From CANJIV01 sp046330225 (GTDB taxonomy: Bacteria > Actinomycetota > Thermoleophilia > Solirubrobacterales > Solirubrobacteraceae), in assembly GCA_046330225.1 (NCBI GenBank), contig JAXLTD010000007.1, positions 124,001-188,000 of the forward strand: a DNA stretch of 64,000 nucleotides. The letters are read 5' to 3'. Position numbers and translations under genes: made by a program. Below the pieces are notes generated by a model. It saw nothing but the letters and a program-made list of their open reading frames with translations. It did no database searches and was not told where the DNA came from. Positions 48,988-57,839 of this stretch are shown here, piece by piece (position 1 is the first letter of the stretch; every line of letters starts with the position of its first letter).

Positions 48988-50094
48988 TCAGCGCAGCGCG
49001 GCCACGAGGTCCTCGCGGGTGACGTCGGCAAGGAGCCGCTCCACTCGCGGCGGGCCGTCCGCATCCACCAGGACGCAGTTGCCCGGCCAGTAGGGGTTGC
49101 GCGGCGCCGACCCGCCGAGGAAGACCGACTGGTAGACCCAGCTGCCGCCGTTGACGAGCGAGCCGCCCCCCGGCCGGCGCCACTCCGCCAGCTCGTCCCC
49201 GGGAAACGGGCCCGCGCGGTGGGTGTGGCCGAAGACGACGTGCGGCGCCGCCACGCCGAGGTTGCCGAGTGCCTCGTGCAGGGCCCGCAAGCCGGCCCGG
49301 CGCAGCTCGGGCCCGGAGATCCGCGGGCTGAGCGGGCCCAGCCCGGCGCGGTTGAGCATCGCGATGAGCGCCGGGAAGCCCGCCGCCGCGGCGACGCGGT
49401 GGGCGGTGCGGCGCTTGCCGCCGTCCCCGACGAGCACGCGCCAGGCCCGCGTCGACGAGCCGGCGCCGGGCGCGCCATCGGCGGGCGGGGACTCCTCGGC
49501 CAGGGCAAACAGGAGCGCGTAGAGCGGGCCGAAGACCGCCTCGTACCCGTCAGGGGTCAGCGGCGCCCGATCCTGCAGGCCCCAGCGCGACACGCCGCCG
49601 AGTCCGACCCGTTCGAACGACGGCACGGTCAGGTGGCGGTCGAGGTGATGGCCGTGGAGGGCGAACACGTCCGGGCGCAGCCAGACCCCGGGGTAGGAGA
49701 ACTCGACCCGGCCGGCCCCGAGCGCCGCGGCGACCCGCTCCGCCTCCGGGCTGGCCTCGGCGGGCGCGATCGATTCTGCGAGCCCGAGCGGCACGCCCTC
49801 CCGGTGGCGCCGGGTGCGCAGCCAGCGCCCGATGAGCCGGTGGTCGTGGTTGCCGGGCACGATCGTGATCGGGCAGCCGGGCGCCGCCGCGCCGAGCGCC
49901 CGCAGCACGGGCTCGGCCGCCGCCAGGGCCGGGCCCGGCGGGCCCTCCCGCAGCTCGACGATGTCGCCGAGCAGGACGATCCGGTCCGCGGCAGCGGCCC
50001 GGTCCAGCAGCCCGGCGCGCAGCGACTCGGACCGCAGGATGTCGCCGCCGCTCGGGACGCCGAGGTGCAGGTCCGAGACGACGAGGGCCGTCAC
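48988..50094 (-). CDS. Calcineurin-like metallophosphoesterase
   Basis: 368 residues with all five family motifs: SDLHLG, LLGDIVEL, VPGNHDH, LHGHHL and VFGHTH, giving a two-metal site. The region between is longer than in nucleotide or UDP-diacylglucosamine hydrolases and contains a helical insert. Substrate unknown. The ATG overlaps the acyl-CoA ligase stop (ATGA), which hints at a lipid-related role. Confidence 0.87.
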   Translation of the reverse strand: MTALVVSDLHLGVPSGGDILRSESLRAGLLDRAAAADRIVLLGDIVELREGPPGPALAAAEPVLRALGAAAPGCPITIVPGNHDHRLIGRWLRTRRHREGVPLGLAESIAPAEASPEAERVAAALGAGRVEFSYPGVWLRPDVFALHGHHLDRHLTVPSFERVGLGGVSRWGLQDRAPLTPDGYEAVFGPLYALLFALAEESPPADGAPGAGSSTRAWRVLVGDGGKRRTAHRVAAAAGFPALIAMLNRAGLGPLSPRISGPELRRAGLRALHEALGNLGVAAPHVVFGHTHRAGPFPGDELAEWRRPGGGSLVNGGSWVYQSVFLGGSAPRNPYWPGNCVLVDADGPPRVERLLADVTREDLVAALR

Positions 50095-51665
50095 GCCGGG
50101 TCGACGGGCACGTGCGGGTCGCCGCTGAAGCGGGCGCGCAGGACCTTCTTGTCGAACTTGCCGACCGACGTCTTGGGCACCTCATCGATGAACTCGACGC
50201 GGTCGGGCAGCCACCACTTCGCCACGTGCCCGAGAAGGAACTCGCGCACGCCCTCGGCGTCGAGCGTGCTCCCGGCGCGGCGCACCACGCAGGCGCACGG
50301 GCGCTCGCTCCAGCGCTCGTCGGGAACGGCGATGACCGCGGCCTCGGCCACCTCGGGATGGGCCATGATCGCGTTCTCGAGCTCCACCGAGGAGATCCAC
50401 TCGCCCCCGGACTTCACGAGGTCCTTCGTCCGGTCCACGAGCTTGATGACGTGGCCGTCGAGCAGCTCCGCGACGTCCCCGGTGCGAAGCCAGCCGTCGG
50501 GCGTGAACTTGTCGGCGCCCTCGTCGTCGGCGTAGTACGCCTGGGCCACCCACGGCCCGCGGATCAGCAGCTCGCCGCCCGTGCTCGCGTCGATCCGGGT
50601 CTCGACGAGCGGCTGCGGGCGGCCCTGGGCGGCCCGGATCCGGTAGGCCTCGTCGCTGGCGGGATCCACCCCGGTCGGCACGCGCGACGTCGCCGCGAGC
50701 GGGCTGGTCTCCGTCATCCCCCACCCCTGCATGATCGGGACGCCGAACCGCTCGTCGAACGTGCGGATCAGCGACTCCGGCACGGCGGAGCCGCCGGCCA
50801 TGATCTCCTCGAGGCTCGACAGGTCCGGCGGGTCCTCGAGGTGCGCGATCCCCTGCCACACGGTCGGGACGCCGGCGCTGTGCGTGACGCGCTCGGCGGC
50901 GATGAGCTCGGCGAGGTCGGCCGGAGCCATCCGCGGGCCGGGGAGCACGAGGCGCGAGCCCGACAGCGCGGCGGCGTACGGGATGCCCCAGGCGTTGGCG
51001 TGGAACATCGGGACGACGGGCATCACGGAGTGGCGCTCGCGCAGCCCCATCGCGTCGGCCTGGTTGACGCCGAGGGAGTGGAGCACCGTGGAGCGGTGGG
51101 AGTAGACGACGCCCTTCGGCCGGCCGGTCGTGCCGCTCGTGTAACACATGGCGGCGGCCGCGCTCTCAGGCAGGTCCGGGAACTCGAAGCCGGGGTCGCC
51201 GCCCGCGACGAGCTCCTCGTAGTCCAGGGCGCCGGCCCGCGAGCCCGGCCCGTCCGGCATGAGCACCTCGTGCTCGACGCCGGCGAACGACGGCATGACC
51301 TCCGCCAGGCTCGAGTCCAGGAAGACGATCCGGTCCCGGGCGTGGCCGACGATGTAGCGCAAGTCGTCCTCGAACAGGCGGATGTTCACCGTGTGCAGCA
51401 CGGCGCCCAGGGCGGGAACCGCCATGTAGAGCTCGAGGTGGCGCCGGGAGTTCCAGCCGAACGTCGCGACGCGGTCGCCGCGCTCGATCCCGAGGGCCGT
51501 GAGCGCGCTGGCGAGGCGGCGGGCACGGCCGACGAGCTCGGCGTAGGTGGTGCGCTCGATCCCGTCCTGAGTGCGGCTGACGATCTCGCGGCCCGCGAAG
51601 ACGGCCTCGGCCCGCTCGGCGATGTGCCGAACCAGCAAGGGGGTCTGCATCATGAGGCCGTCCAC
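50091..51665 (-). CDS. Long-chain acyl-CoA synthetase (AMP-forming)
   Basis: 524-residue ANL-family enzyme: CYTSGTTGRPKGVVYSHRS (AMP-binding loop), GWGMTETSPLA, GWLRTGDVAE and KDLVKSGGEWISSVELENA (A8 hinge), closing with the catalytic Lys in KTSVGKFDKK. Activates fatty acids, probably medium to long chain. With the acyl-CoA dehydrogenase at 53647 and WS/DGAT at 57840 it supports fatty-acid turnover. Downstream partner: metallophosphoesterase by 4-nt overlap. Confidence 0.92.
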   Translation of the reverse strand: MDGLMMQTPLLVRHIAERAEAVFAGREIVSRTQDGIERTTYAELVGRARRLASALTALGIERGDRVATFGWNSRRHLELYMAVPALGAVLHTVNIRLFEDDLRYIVGHARDRIVFLDSSLAEVMPSFAGVEHEVLMPDGPGSRAGALDYEELVAGGDPGFEFPDLPESAAAAMCYTSGTTGRPKGVVYSHRSTVLHSLGVNQADAMGLRERHSVMPVVPMFHANAWGIPYAAALSGSRLVLPGPRMAPADLAELIAAERVTHSAGVPTVWQGIAHLEDPPDLSSLEEIMAGGSAVPESLIRTFDERFGVPIMQGWGMTETSPLAATSRVPTGVDPASDEAYRIRAAQGRPQPLVETRIDASTGGELLIRGPWVAQAYYADDEGADKFTPDGWLRTGDVAELLDGHVIKLVDRTKDLVKSGGEWISSVELENAIMAHPEVAEAAVIAVPDERWSERPCACVVRRAGSTLDAEGVREFLLGHVAKWWLPDRVEFIDEVPKTSVGKFDKKVLRARFSGDPHVPVDPA

Positions 51666-51717
51666 GGCGGGCAGCCTACTGCGGGGCGCCGGGCGGAGGG
51701 AAGCGCCGGCCGGAGGG

Positions 51718-52674
51718 TCAGGCCTGGGAGGCCAGCGCCTGGCGGATCGTCTTGGGGAGCATGAAGCGGACGTCCTCCTGGACTACCTCGAACTCCTCGA
51801 CGTCATCGGTGCCGCGCTCGCGGAACGAGGCCACGAGATCCTGGACGAGGCCTTCGGGCGCGCTCGCGCCCGAGGTGATGCCGAGGACGCGGACGCCAGC
51901 GAGCCACGCCTCCTGGACCTGGCTCGCGTTGTCGATCAGATGCGAGTCGGCGCCGTGCTCGCGCGCGACCTCGACGAGGCGGTTCGAGTTCGACGAGTTC
52001 CGCGAGCCGATCACGAGCACGAGGTCGCAGTGGGCGGCCATCTGCTTGACCGCGGCCTGCCGGTTCGTGGTGGCGTAACAGATGTCGTCGGTGCGGGGGC
52101 CGATGATCGCCGGGAACTTCTCGCGCAGCCGGTTGATGATCGTCCGGGTCTCGTCCACCGACAGGGTGGTCTGGGAGATGTAGGCCAGCTTGTCGGGATC
52201 GGCGACCTCGAGCTGCTCGACGTCGTCCTCGGTCTCGATGAGGATGATCGACTCGGGCGCCTCACCCATCGTGCCCTCGACCTCCTCGTGGCCGGCGTGG
52301 CCGATCAGGACGATCGTGTAGCCCTCGGAAGCGAACTTCTTCGCCTCGACGTGGACCTTCGTGACGAGCGGGCACGTCGCGTCGATCGCGAACAGGCCAC
52401 GCTCGGCGGCATTCGCGTGCACCGACGGGGCCACGCCGTGGGCAGAGAACACGACGGTCGAGCCCTCGGGCACCTCGGTCTCCTCGTCGACGAAGACGGC
52501 GCCGCGCTCGCGCAGCTCCTCCACGACGTGCTTGTTGTGGACGATCTCCTTGCGGACGTAGACCGGGGCGCCGTAGAGGTCGAGCGCGTGCTCGACGGTC
52601 TGGACGGCGCGGTCGACGCCGGCGCAGTAGCCGCGCGGCGCCGCCAGCAGGATCTTCTCGGGCGTGATCGGCAT
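51718..52674 (-). CDS. ispH: 4-hydroxy-3-methylbut-2-enyl diphosphate reductase
   Basis: Last step of the MEP isoprenoid pathway. 318 residues; the Fe-S ligands are C17 (PRGYCAGV), C101 (DATCPLV) and C199 (DDICYATTNRQ), with the catalytic HGV and TxE-type motifs and the SRNSSNSNRL loop. The ATG at 52674 has TAGACT 7 nt upstream, so the message is leaderless. The Fe-S cluster links it to the sufS and sufT genes in this window. Confidence 0.96.
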   Translation of the reverse strand: MPITPEKILLAAPRGYCAGVDRAVQTVEHALDLYGAPVYVRKEIVHNKHVVEELRERGAVFVDEETEVPEGSTVVFSAHGVAPSVHANAAERGLFAIDATCPLVTKVHVEAKKFASEGYTIVLIGHAGHEEVEGTMGEAPESIILIETEDDVEQLEVADPDKLAYISQTTLSVDETRTIINRLREKFPAIIGPRTDDICYATTNRQAAVKQMAAHCDLVLVIGSRNSSNSNRLVEVAREHGADSHLIDNASQVQEAWLAGVRVLGITSGASAPEGLVQDLVASFRERGTDDVEEFEVVQEDVRFMLPKTIRQALASQA

Positions 52675-52687
52675 CTCGTCCAGTCTA
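52675..52687 (-). promoter_or_regulatory. Leaderless -10 element of ispH
   Basis: TAGACT on the minus strand at 52687-52682, 7 nt from the ATG at 52674. Confidence 0.65.
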
Positions 52688-52715
52688 CGGGCGGGCGGGC
52701 CGCGGGTTTCACCGC

Positions 52716-53615
52716 TCAGCGGCCGTGCAGCAGCTCGGCCACGGACTCGCCGACCGCATCGAGGCTGCGCGGGTCGAGCTTGTCGATCGTGTCGCGCACC
52801 GTGTCGCGGTAGCGATAGTCGAAGTCGATGAGGTCGATCGCCGGGATGCCGGCGTCTGCGAAGGCGGTGTGGTCGTCGAGGATGAGCTCCCCGCGCTCGC
52901 GATCCGGGAAGACGGCGCCGACACCGGCGCGGCGCGCCGCGCGGCGCAGCCGGGCCCAGAGCCGGGGATCCGAGCCCCGCTCGCGCTCGATGGACAGGCC
53001 GCGGTTCGCGACGTAGTCGAGCAGGATCATCTCGCCGATCTCGCCGCGGTGGGCGCGCACGTAGGCCTTGGAGCCGCGCAGGGCATCGCGCGCGAAGTCG
53101 GTCGAGCGCAGCGGCTCCTCCTCTCCGTCGAAGAGCACGAACCGCAGCTCCCGGCCGCCCGGACGCCGATCGCGGGCCAGCGACCGCGCCATCTCGATGA
53201 CCGCCGCGGTCCCGGCGGCGCTGTCGTTCGCGCCGACGAACCCCCGCGGACGGGCCTCGGTGTCGTAGTGGGCGCCGATCACGATGGCGGGGCGCCGCCC
53301 CGGGAGGACGCCGACGAGGTTCTGCAGGCCGCCCGGCACGGGCTCGGCATGCCCGTTCGGCAGCTTGGCGGCCAGCACGGGGGCCAGGCGCTGCAGCGCC
53401 ACCGAGCCGGCCGGCCGCTGCCCGGCGGCGAGCTGGAGCCGGATGTCTGCCCACGCCCGGCGGACGTCGAACCGCGCCGTGCGGGCGGCCGGCACCGCGC
53501 CGCTGTCCCGGGCCTCGGCCGGCGGGCCGAGGAACGGCCAGCCGGCCACCGCGAAGTAGATGAGCGCGCCGAACAGGAGGAACTGGGCCGCCAGCGCGAA
53601 GACCAGCAGCCGCAC
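52716..53615 (-). CDS. Membrane-anchored M28-family peptidase
   Basis: 299 residues with one N-terminal membrane helix (about 3-27). Zinc and catalytic motifs: IGAHYDTE, GANDSAAGTA, FDGEEE (general base), a DYVAN strand and DDHTAFADAGIPAIDL (zinc His). Predicted extracytoplasmic aminopeptidase or glutaminyl-cyclase-like enzyme. 41 bp upstream of the ispH start; not coupled. Confidence 0.87.
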   Translation of the reverse strand: MRLLVFALAAQFLLFGALIYFAVAGWPFLGPPAEARDSGAVPAARTARFDVRRAWADIRLQLAAGQRPAGSVALQRLAPVLAAKLPNGHAEPVPGGLQNLVGVLPGRRPAIVIGAHYDTEARPRGFVGANDSAAGTAAVIEMARSLARDRRPGGRELRFVLFDGEEEPLRSTDFARDALRGSKAYVRAHRGEIGEMILLDYVANRGLSIERERGSDPRLWARLRRAARRAGVGAVFPDRERGELILDDHTAFADAGIPAIDLIDFDYRYRDTVRDTIDKLDPRSLDAVGESVAELLHGR

Positions 53616-53646
53616 CCGCGCGTGACCGCGGCCGTCGCCCGACCGG

Positions 53647-54948
53647 TCAGTCGTTGGAAGTCACCGCCTCGAGCAGATGGGCGAACTGCTCGCGGGCCGC
53701 CGCCCGCCGCGTGGGGACGTGCTCGCTCGGGATGCCGTCGGCGGGCGCCGCGTAGCCGCGCAGGATCTGGCGGGCGACCGAGGCGCGGTGGACCTCGTCG
53801 GGGCCGTCGTAGAACCGCGCGCCGCGGGCGAAGCGGTACATCGCCTCGAGCGGCATGTCCGTGGAGTAGCCGAGCGAGCCGTGGATCTGCAGCGCGCGGT
53901 CCACGACGTCGTGCAGGGCCTGGGCGCCGAAGACCTTGATGAGCGAGATGTCACGGCGCGCCGCCGCGACGCCCTCGGTGTCCATCTTCCAGGCGGCGTG
54001 CAGCGTCATGAGCCGGGCGGCCTGCATCTGGGCGGCCGAGTCGGCGATCCAGTTCTGGACGGTCTGCTTCTCGGCGAGCTTCGAGCCGGCGGCCTCGCGG
54101 ATCAGCGAGTACTCGCAGAGCATGTCGAAGGCGCGCTGCGCCACGCCGACCCAGCGCATGCAGTGGTGGATCCGGCCGGGGTACAGGCGCTGCTGGGCGA
54201 TGAGGAAGCCCGCACCCTCGGCGCCGAGCAGCGCCTCCTTGGGCACGCGCACGTCCCGGTAGGCGATCTCGGCATGGTTGCCGTAGCGCCCGAACGTCTC
54301 CTCGGGGTGCTCCATCGTCGGGACGTCGCGCAGGATGTCGACGCCCGGGGTGTCGACGTCCACCACGAACATCGACGCCCGCTGGTAGCGGCGCGCGTCG
54401 GGGTCCGTGACCGCCATGACGATGAGGAAGTCCGCGATCGAGGCGTTGCTGGAGAACCACTTGCGGCCGGTGATGACGTAACCGTCGCCGTCCTTGACCG
54501 CCCGGGTCTTGAGCATCGTCGGGTCCGATCCGGGCGAGTCGGGCTCGGTCATCGAGAACGCGGACTTCAGGTCGCCGGCGAGCAGCGGATGCAGGTAGCG
54601 CTCCTTCTGTTCCGGCGTGCCCGCGAGCGCGAGGATCTCGGAGTTGCCCGAGTCGGGGGCCGCGTTGCCGAACGCGAACGGCGCGATCGGGGTCGTGCCG
54701 AGGATCTCGTGCATCAGGCCGAGCTTGAGCTGGCCGAAGCCCTGCCCGCCGAGCTCGGGATCGAGGTGCGCGGCCCACAGCCCCTGCGCCCGGACCTGCT
54801 CGCGCAGCGGCTCCATGGCCTGCATGAGCCCCTCCCACGGCAGGTCGTTGACCAGCGTCTCGAGCGGCCAGATCTCCTCGCGCACGAACGTGCGCATCCA
54901 GTCGAGCTTGGCCTGGAATTCCGGCTCGGTCGAGAAGTCCCACGCCAT
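53647..54948 (-). CDS. Acyl-CoA dehydrogenase family protein
   Basis: 433-residue flavoprotein. AFSMTEPDSPGSDPTMLKTR, GRKWFSSNASIADF and the C-terminal QALHDVVDRALQIHGSLGYS segment are family signatures (FAD and CoA binding). It belongs to the longer actinobacterial/mammalian ACAD10/11-like group often found next to an APH-like kinase, as here. The ATG at 54948 has AGGAGG 9 nt upstream. First-step alpha,beta-oxidation of an unknown, possibly 4-hydroxy, acyl-CoA. Confidence 0.9.
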   Translation of the reverse strand: MAWDFSTEPEFQAKLDWMRTFVREEIWPLETLVNDLPWEGLMQAMEPLREQVRAQGLWAAHLDPELGGQGFGQLKLGLMHEILGTTPIAPFAFGNAAPDSGNSEILALAGTPEQKERYLHPLLAGDLKSAFSMTEPDSPGSDPTMLKTRAVKDGDGYVITGRKWFSSNASIADFLIVMAVTDPDARRYQRASMFVVDVDTPGVDILRDVPTMEHPEETFGRYGNHAEIAYRDVRVPKEALLGAEGAGFLIAQQRLYPGRIHHCMRWVGVAQRAFDMLCEYSLIREAAGSKLAEKQTVQNWIADSAAQMQAARLMTLHAAWKMDTEGVAAARRDISLIKVFGAQALHDVVDRALQIHGSLGYSTDMPLEAMYRFARGARFYDGPDEVHRASVARQILRGYAAPADGIPSEHVPTRRAAAREQFAHLLEAVTSND

Positions 54949-54991
54949 CGGCTGCTGCCTCCTGTCGTTCCTCGGCGGCCCCGGAGGCCGC

Positions 54992-55381
54992 TCAGCGTCC
55001 GTCGTCGGCGACCGCGTCATAGCCGGGCCGCGCGATGTCCAGTTTCGCACGCACCGACTCACGCAGGGCCGCCGCCGTGGCGCCAAGCCGGGCGTCGTGC
55101 TCGCCGGCCCGGATCGCGCGGGCAAGGTCGCGCTGCGCGGCCCGCAGGCCGGCAGGAGTCGGCTCGACCTCGGCTCCCGGCCCGAGCAGGGCCGCCAGGC
55201 GCTCCGCCTCCGCCGCCGCGAGGGCCGGGCCCGCTGCCGCCTCGCGGGCGGCGATCGCGCAGCAGTTCGCGGCGACCCGCGCGAGGAAGCGCTGGTCGCG
55301 CGGCAGGCCGGGGGCGAGGTCCTCCGCCAGCCAGACCGCGACGGCGGCGAGGAGCTCCGGAGCGTCGGGCCGGTCCTGCAC
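54992..55381 (-). CDS. DUF6285-like protein of the acyl-CoA dehydrogenase cluster
   Basis: 129 residues, all-helical (ELLAAVAVWLAEDL, DQRFLARVAANCCAIAARE, VRAKLDIARPGYD). This family regularly sits between an APH-type kinase and an acyl-CoA dehydrogenase. I chose the GTG at 55381, 2 nt past the kinase stop, over an earlier frame start. Function unknown; a chaperone or subunit of the kinase/dehydrogenase pair is plausible. Confidence 0.75.
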   Translation of the reverse strand: MQDRPDAPELLAAVAVWLAEDLAPGLPRDQRFLARVAANCCAIAAREAAAGPALAAAEAERLAALLGPGAEVEPTPAGLRAAQRDLARAIRAGEHDARLGATAAALRESVRAKLDIARPGYDAVADDGR

Positions 55382-55383
55382 GG

Positions 55384-56355
55384 TCAGTCCACCATCGCCA
55401 GGAGGTCCCACTCGGGCTCACAGGTGCGCCGCCCGATCGCCGCCCGCTCCAGCGACCGCTGCGCGCCGCTGAGGTGCACGTCGGCCTGGACGAGGCAGAT
55501 CACGCCCCAGCGCGCCGTCCCGTACGCCTCCCAGAACCGCAGGTCCTCGCGGGTGATCGCCGCCCCGCCGGCCGCGGCGTAGGCCGTGAGCAGCTCGTCG
55601 CGGGTGCCCAGGCCGGCGGCCGGGCGGTCATCGGCCCCGAACCGCCACGCCCGGACGCACAGCCAGCCGAGATCCTCGGCCGGATCGCCCGCGTGCGCGA
55701 GCTCCCAGTCCAGGACTGCGACGAGGCCGCGGTCGCCGGCGAGGACGTTGCCGAGCCGGAAGTCGCCGTGCACGAGCGCGGGCGGGCGCGGGGCGGGAAG
55801 ATTCGCCCGCAGCCACCGCAGGCCGACCTCCAGCGCCGGGTGGGGCTCGCCGATCCGGTCCAGCTCCGCCTCGAGGCCGGCCACGGCGGCCTCCGCCGGC
55901 GGCCCGGCAGGCGAAGCGAGCGCCGGCACGCCGGCGATCGGTGCGGCGTGGATCCCCGCGGCCGCGCGTGCGAGATCGGGGAGCAGCCGCGCCCGGGCCG
56001 CGGCGTGCGCCTCGTCGCGCAGCAGGCGCCGCGGGCTCGCCTCACCCGGGAGCCGCGGCATCACGAAGCCGCCCTCGCCGCCGTCGAGGACCCACAGCGG
56101 TGCGGGCGCCGGCACGCCGGCGGCCACGGCGGCCCGCATGGCGGCCAGCTCGCGAGCCCGCCCCTCCGGTCCGCCGACGCCGGCCGGGTCGCGCCGCAGC
56201 ACGAGCTCGCGGGTGGTGCCGCCGGCCGCCACCGTGAAGGCCCACAGCTCGCGCGAGGCGCCGCCGCCGAGCGGCGCGAGGTCCGTCACCTCGGCGTCCG
56301 GGGCGAGCTGCTCGCGGGCGCTCGCCTCCAGGACGGTGCGCAGGTCGTCTGGCAC
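55384..56355 (-). CDS. APH-family phosphotransferase (ACAD10/11-like kinase)
   Basis: 323 residues with an aminoglycoside-phosphotransferase fold: Gly-rich start LGGGASRELWAF, Brenner motif LVHGDFRLGNVL (catalytic Asp) and metal motif VLDWELAHAGDP. Such kinases next to ACAD genes are thought to phosphorylate 4-hydroxyacyl-CoAs before the dehydrogenase acts, as in human ACAD10/11. Antibiotic resistance is unlikely from this context. Confidence 0.88.
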   Translation of the reverse strand: MPDDLRTVLEASAREQLAPDAEVTDLAPLGGGASRELWAFTVAAGGTTRELVLRRDPAGVGGPEGRARELAAMRAAVAAGVPAPAPLWVLDGGEGGFVMPRLPGEASPRRLLRDEAHAAARARLLPDLARAAAGIHAAPIAGVPALASPAGPPAEAAVAGLEAELDRIGEPHPALEVGLRWLRANLPAPRPPALVHGDFRLGNVLAGDRGLVAVLDWELAHAGDPAEDLGWLCVRAWRFGADDRPAAGLGTRDELLTAYAAAGGAAITREDLRFWEAYGTARWGVICLVQADVHLSGAQRSLERAAIGRRTCEPEWDLLAMVD

Positions 56356-56371
56356 GGCGCGCGGGCCCGGC

Positions 56372-57745
56372 TCAGACCTGGCCGCAGACCGGCCCGGACG
56401 TCCCGCCGCCCCCGCCGCCTCCGCCGCCGTTCTGCGACGGGACGCCGCCCATGTAGCGGGCGAAGCGCGCGGCCAGGCGGCAGTAGACCTTGCTGTGCGT
56501 GCGCTGGCAGAGCCGGATGAGGAACTCGGTGACGAGCGCGTGGTAAGAGCCGCTGGAGACCTCGCCGAGGTTGTTGTACTTCGACCACTTGCCGGTGTCG
56601 TAGCGCGGCGCTTCGCGCGTCGCCGCCCGGTTGCCCAGCCGGAACAGGTGACGGGCCGTGCGGTTGCCGGTGAGCCGCGCGAAGTCGTAGAGGCCGATGA
56701 GCGACTGCAGGAACCCGTTGAGGACCCGGTTGCGGGGAGCGAACGAGTAGAGGAGGTAGTGGTCGCCGCCGTCGGCCGGCACGCGGACCCCCGCCGGGGC
56801 GCGCCGCTCGAACGCGCCGAGCGCGTCGGCTGCGACGCGCAGGTACCGGCGCCGCGGAGCCTCGGGCGGGCGGACCGGCGGCGCCACGCCCCCGCTGGGG
56901 TACTGGCCGGTGGCGGGGCCGGAGATCGAGGGCGCCTTGAGAACCCGCGCCCCGACCGCGAGCGCCTGGATCGCCGTCCCCTGCGACATGCCGCTCGTCC
57001 ACGGCGGCCGGCCGCCCTCGAACCAGAAGAAGTACTCCCAGGTCGTGAAGCCCGAGCGCTGGGACGCGAGCGAGAGCAGCCGGTCCAGGCGCAGCCGCAG
57101 CGAGTTCTGCGTGGCCACGCACTTCGAGCCGAGCTTGCGGCAGTACTCGGCGACCGCCGCCGCGCGGCCCCAGTTCGCGAGCGGATGGAACTGGATCCCC
57201 TGGCCGGCGAAGTGCTGCCACAGGACGAGCTCGCCGGGGAAGGTGACCCGCTGGCCCGCGGAGATTCGCGGCCGGCGCTGCCAGAACTCGGCGTTGCGCG
57301 AGAGCTGGCGGAAGAGGACCGGCATCCGCGAGGCGCTGAGCTTGCCCGCGGTCGCGAGCTTCGACAGCGCGATCATCACGTTGGCGAGCTGCGTGCGGCA
57401 CCGCCCCGAGAGGCTCGCGCGGATCCGCAGCGAGTTGCGGTAGATCCGCAGGTAGCGCTCGTGCTCGGCGGCGGTGATGGCATGGCGCCGGAGCGCCGCG
57501 TCGACGGTGGCCACGACGCCGCCGGCGGCGCCGGCGGCGGGTGCCACGAGATGCGGGGCGGGCGCGGTGCGCTCGGCTGCGGGGGCTGGAGCGAGGAACG
57601 GGTCGCGCACGACGTGCAGCCGCTGGCCGGCCACGATCACGTCGTCGGCCGCCTGCGCCGGGGCGGCGGCAGCGAGGGCGGCGAGCGCCGCCAGTCCTAT
57701 GAGCGCCCTGCGGCGCGTGCGAATCTCCGGCATGCGACGAACCAT
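56372..57745 (-). CDS. Secreted D-glucuronyl C5-epimerase-like protein
   Basis: 457 residues from the ATG at 57745. The N terminus has twin-Arg (TRRRALIGLAALAALAAAAP) and a cleavage-like APAQA. The body is helix rich with TWEYFFWFEGGRPPWTSGMSQGTA (key FEGGRPPWTSGMSQG) and GGDHYLLYSFAPRNRVLNGFLQSLIGLYD (key APRNRVLNGF), which match the C-terminal alpha/alpha-barrel of glucuronyl C5-epimerases. The C terminus is Gly rich and ends VCGQV. Probably acts on an exported polysaccharide. Confidence 0.75.
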   Translation of the reverse strand: MVRRMPEIRTRRRALIGLAALAALAAAAPAQAADDVIVAGQRLHVVRDPFLAPAPAAERTAPAPHLVAPAAGAAGGVVATVDAALRRHAITAAEHERYLRIYRNSLRIRASLSGRCRTQLANVMIALSKLATAGKLSASRMPVLFRQLSRNAEFWQRRPRISAGQRVTFPGELVLWQHFAGQGIQFHPLANWGRAAAVAEYCRKLGSKCVATQNSLRLRLDRLLSLASQRSGFTTWEYFFWFEGGRPPWTSGMSQGTAIQALAVGARVLKAPSISGPATGQYPSGGVAPPVRPPEAPRRRYLRVAADALGAFERRAPAGVRVPADGGDHYLLYSFAPRNRVLNGFLQSLIGLYDFARLTGNRTARHLFRLGNRAATREAPRYDTGKWSKYNNLGEVSSGSYHALVTEFLIRLCQRTHSKVYCRLAARFARYMGGVPSQNGGGGGGGGGTSGPVCGQV

Positions 57746-57839
57746 CGAGGGTGCCAGAGCCTGGGTGCGCCGTATAGGCTTGCAAGGCCGTGCCCGCCTG
57801 GCGGAGCGGGCGATCGTCACCTCCGGGAGGAGCACCAGC
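57746..57839. promoter_or_regulatory. Divergent promoter region of the epimerase-like and WS/DGAT genes
   Basis: The plus strand has TAGGCT at 57775-57780 and GGAGGAG at 57826-57832 (7 nt before the ATG). The minus strand has TATACG at 57776-57771. The two -10 candidates overlap, as at nadB, but here both messages have leaders. Confidence 0.5.

Noticed and set aside
55384..56355. Aminoglycoside resistance gene
   Set aside because: The fold is APH-like, but the position beside DUF6285 and an acyl-CoA dehydrogenase fits an acyl-CoA pathway kinase.
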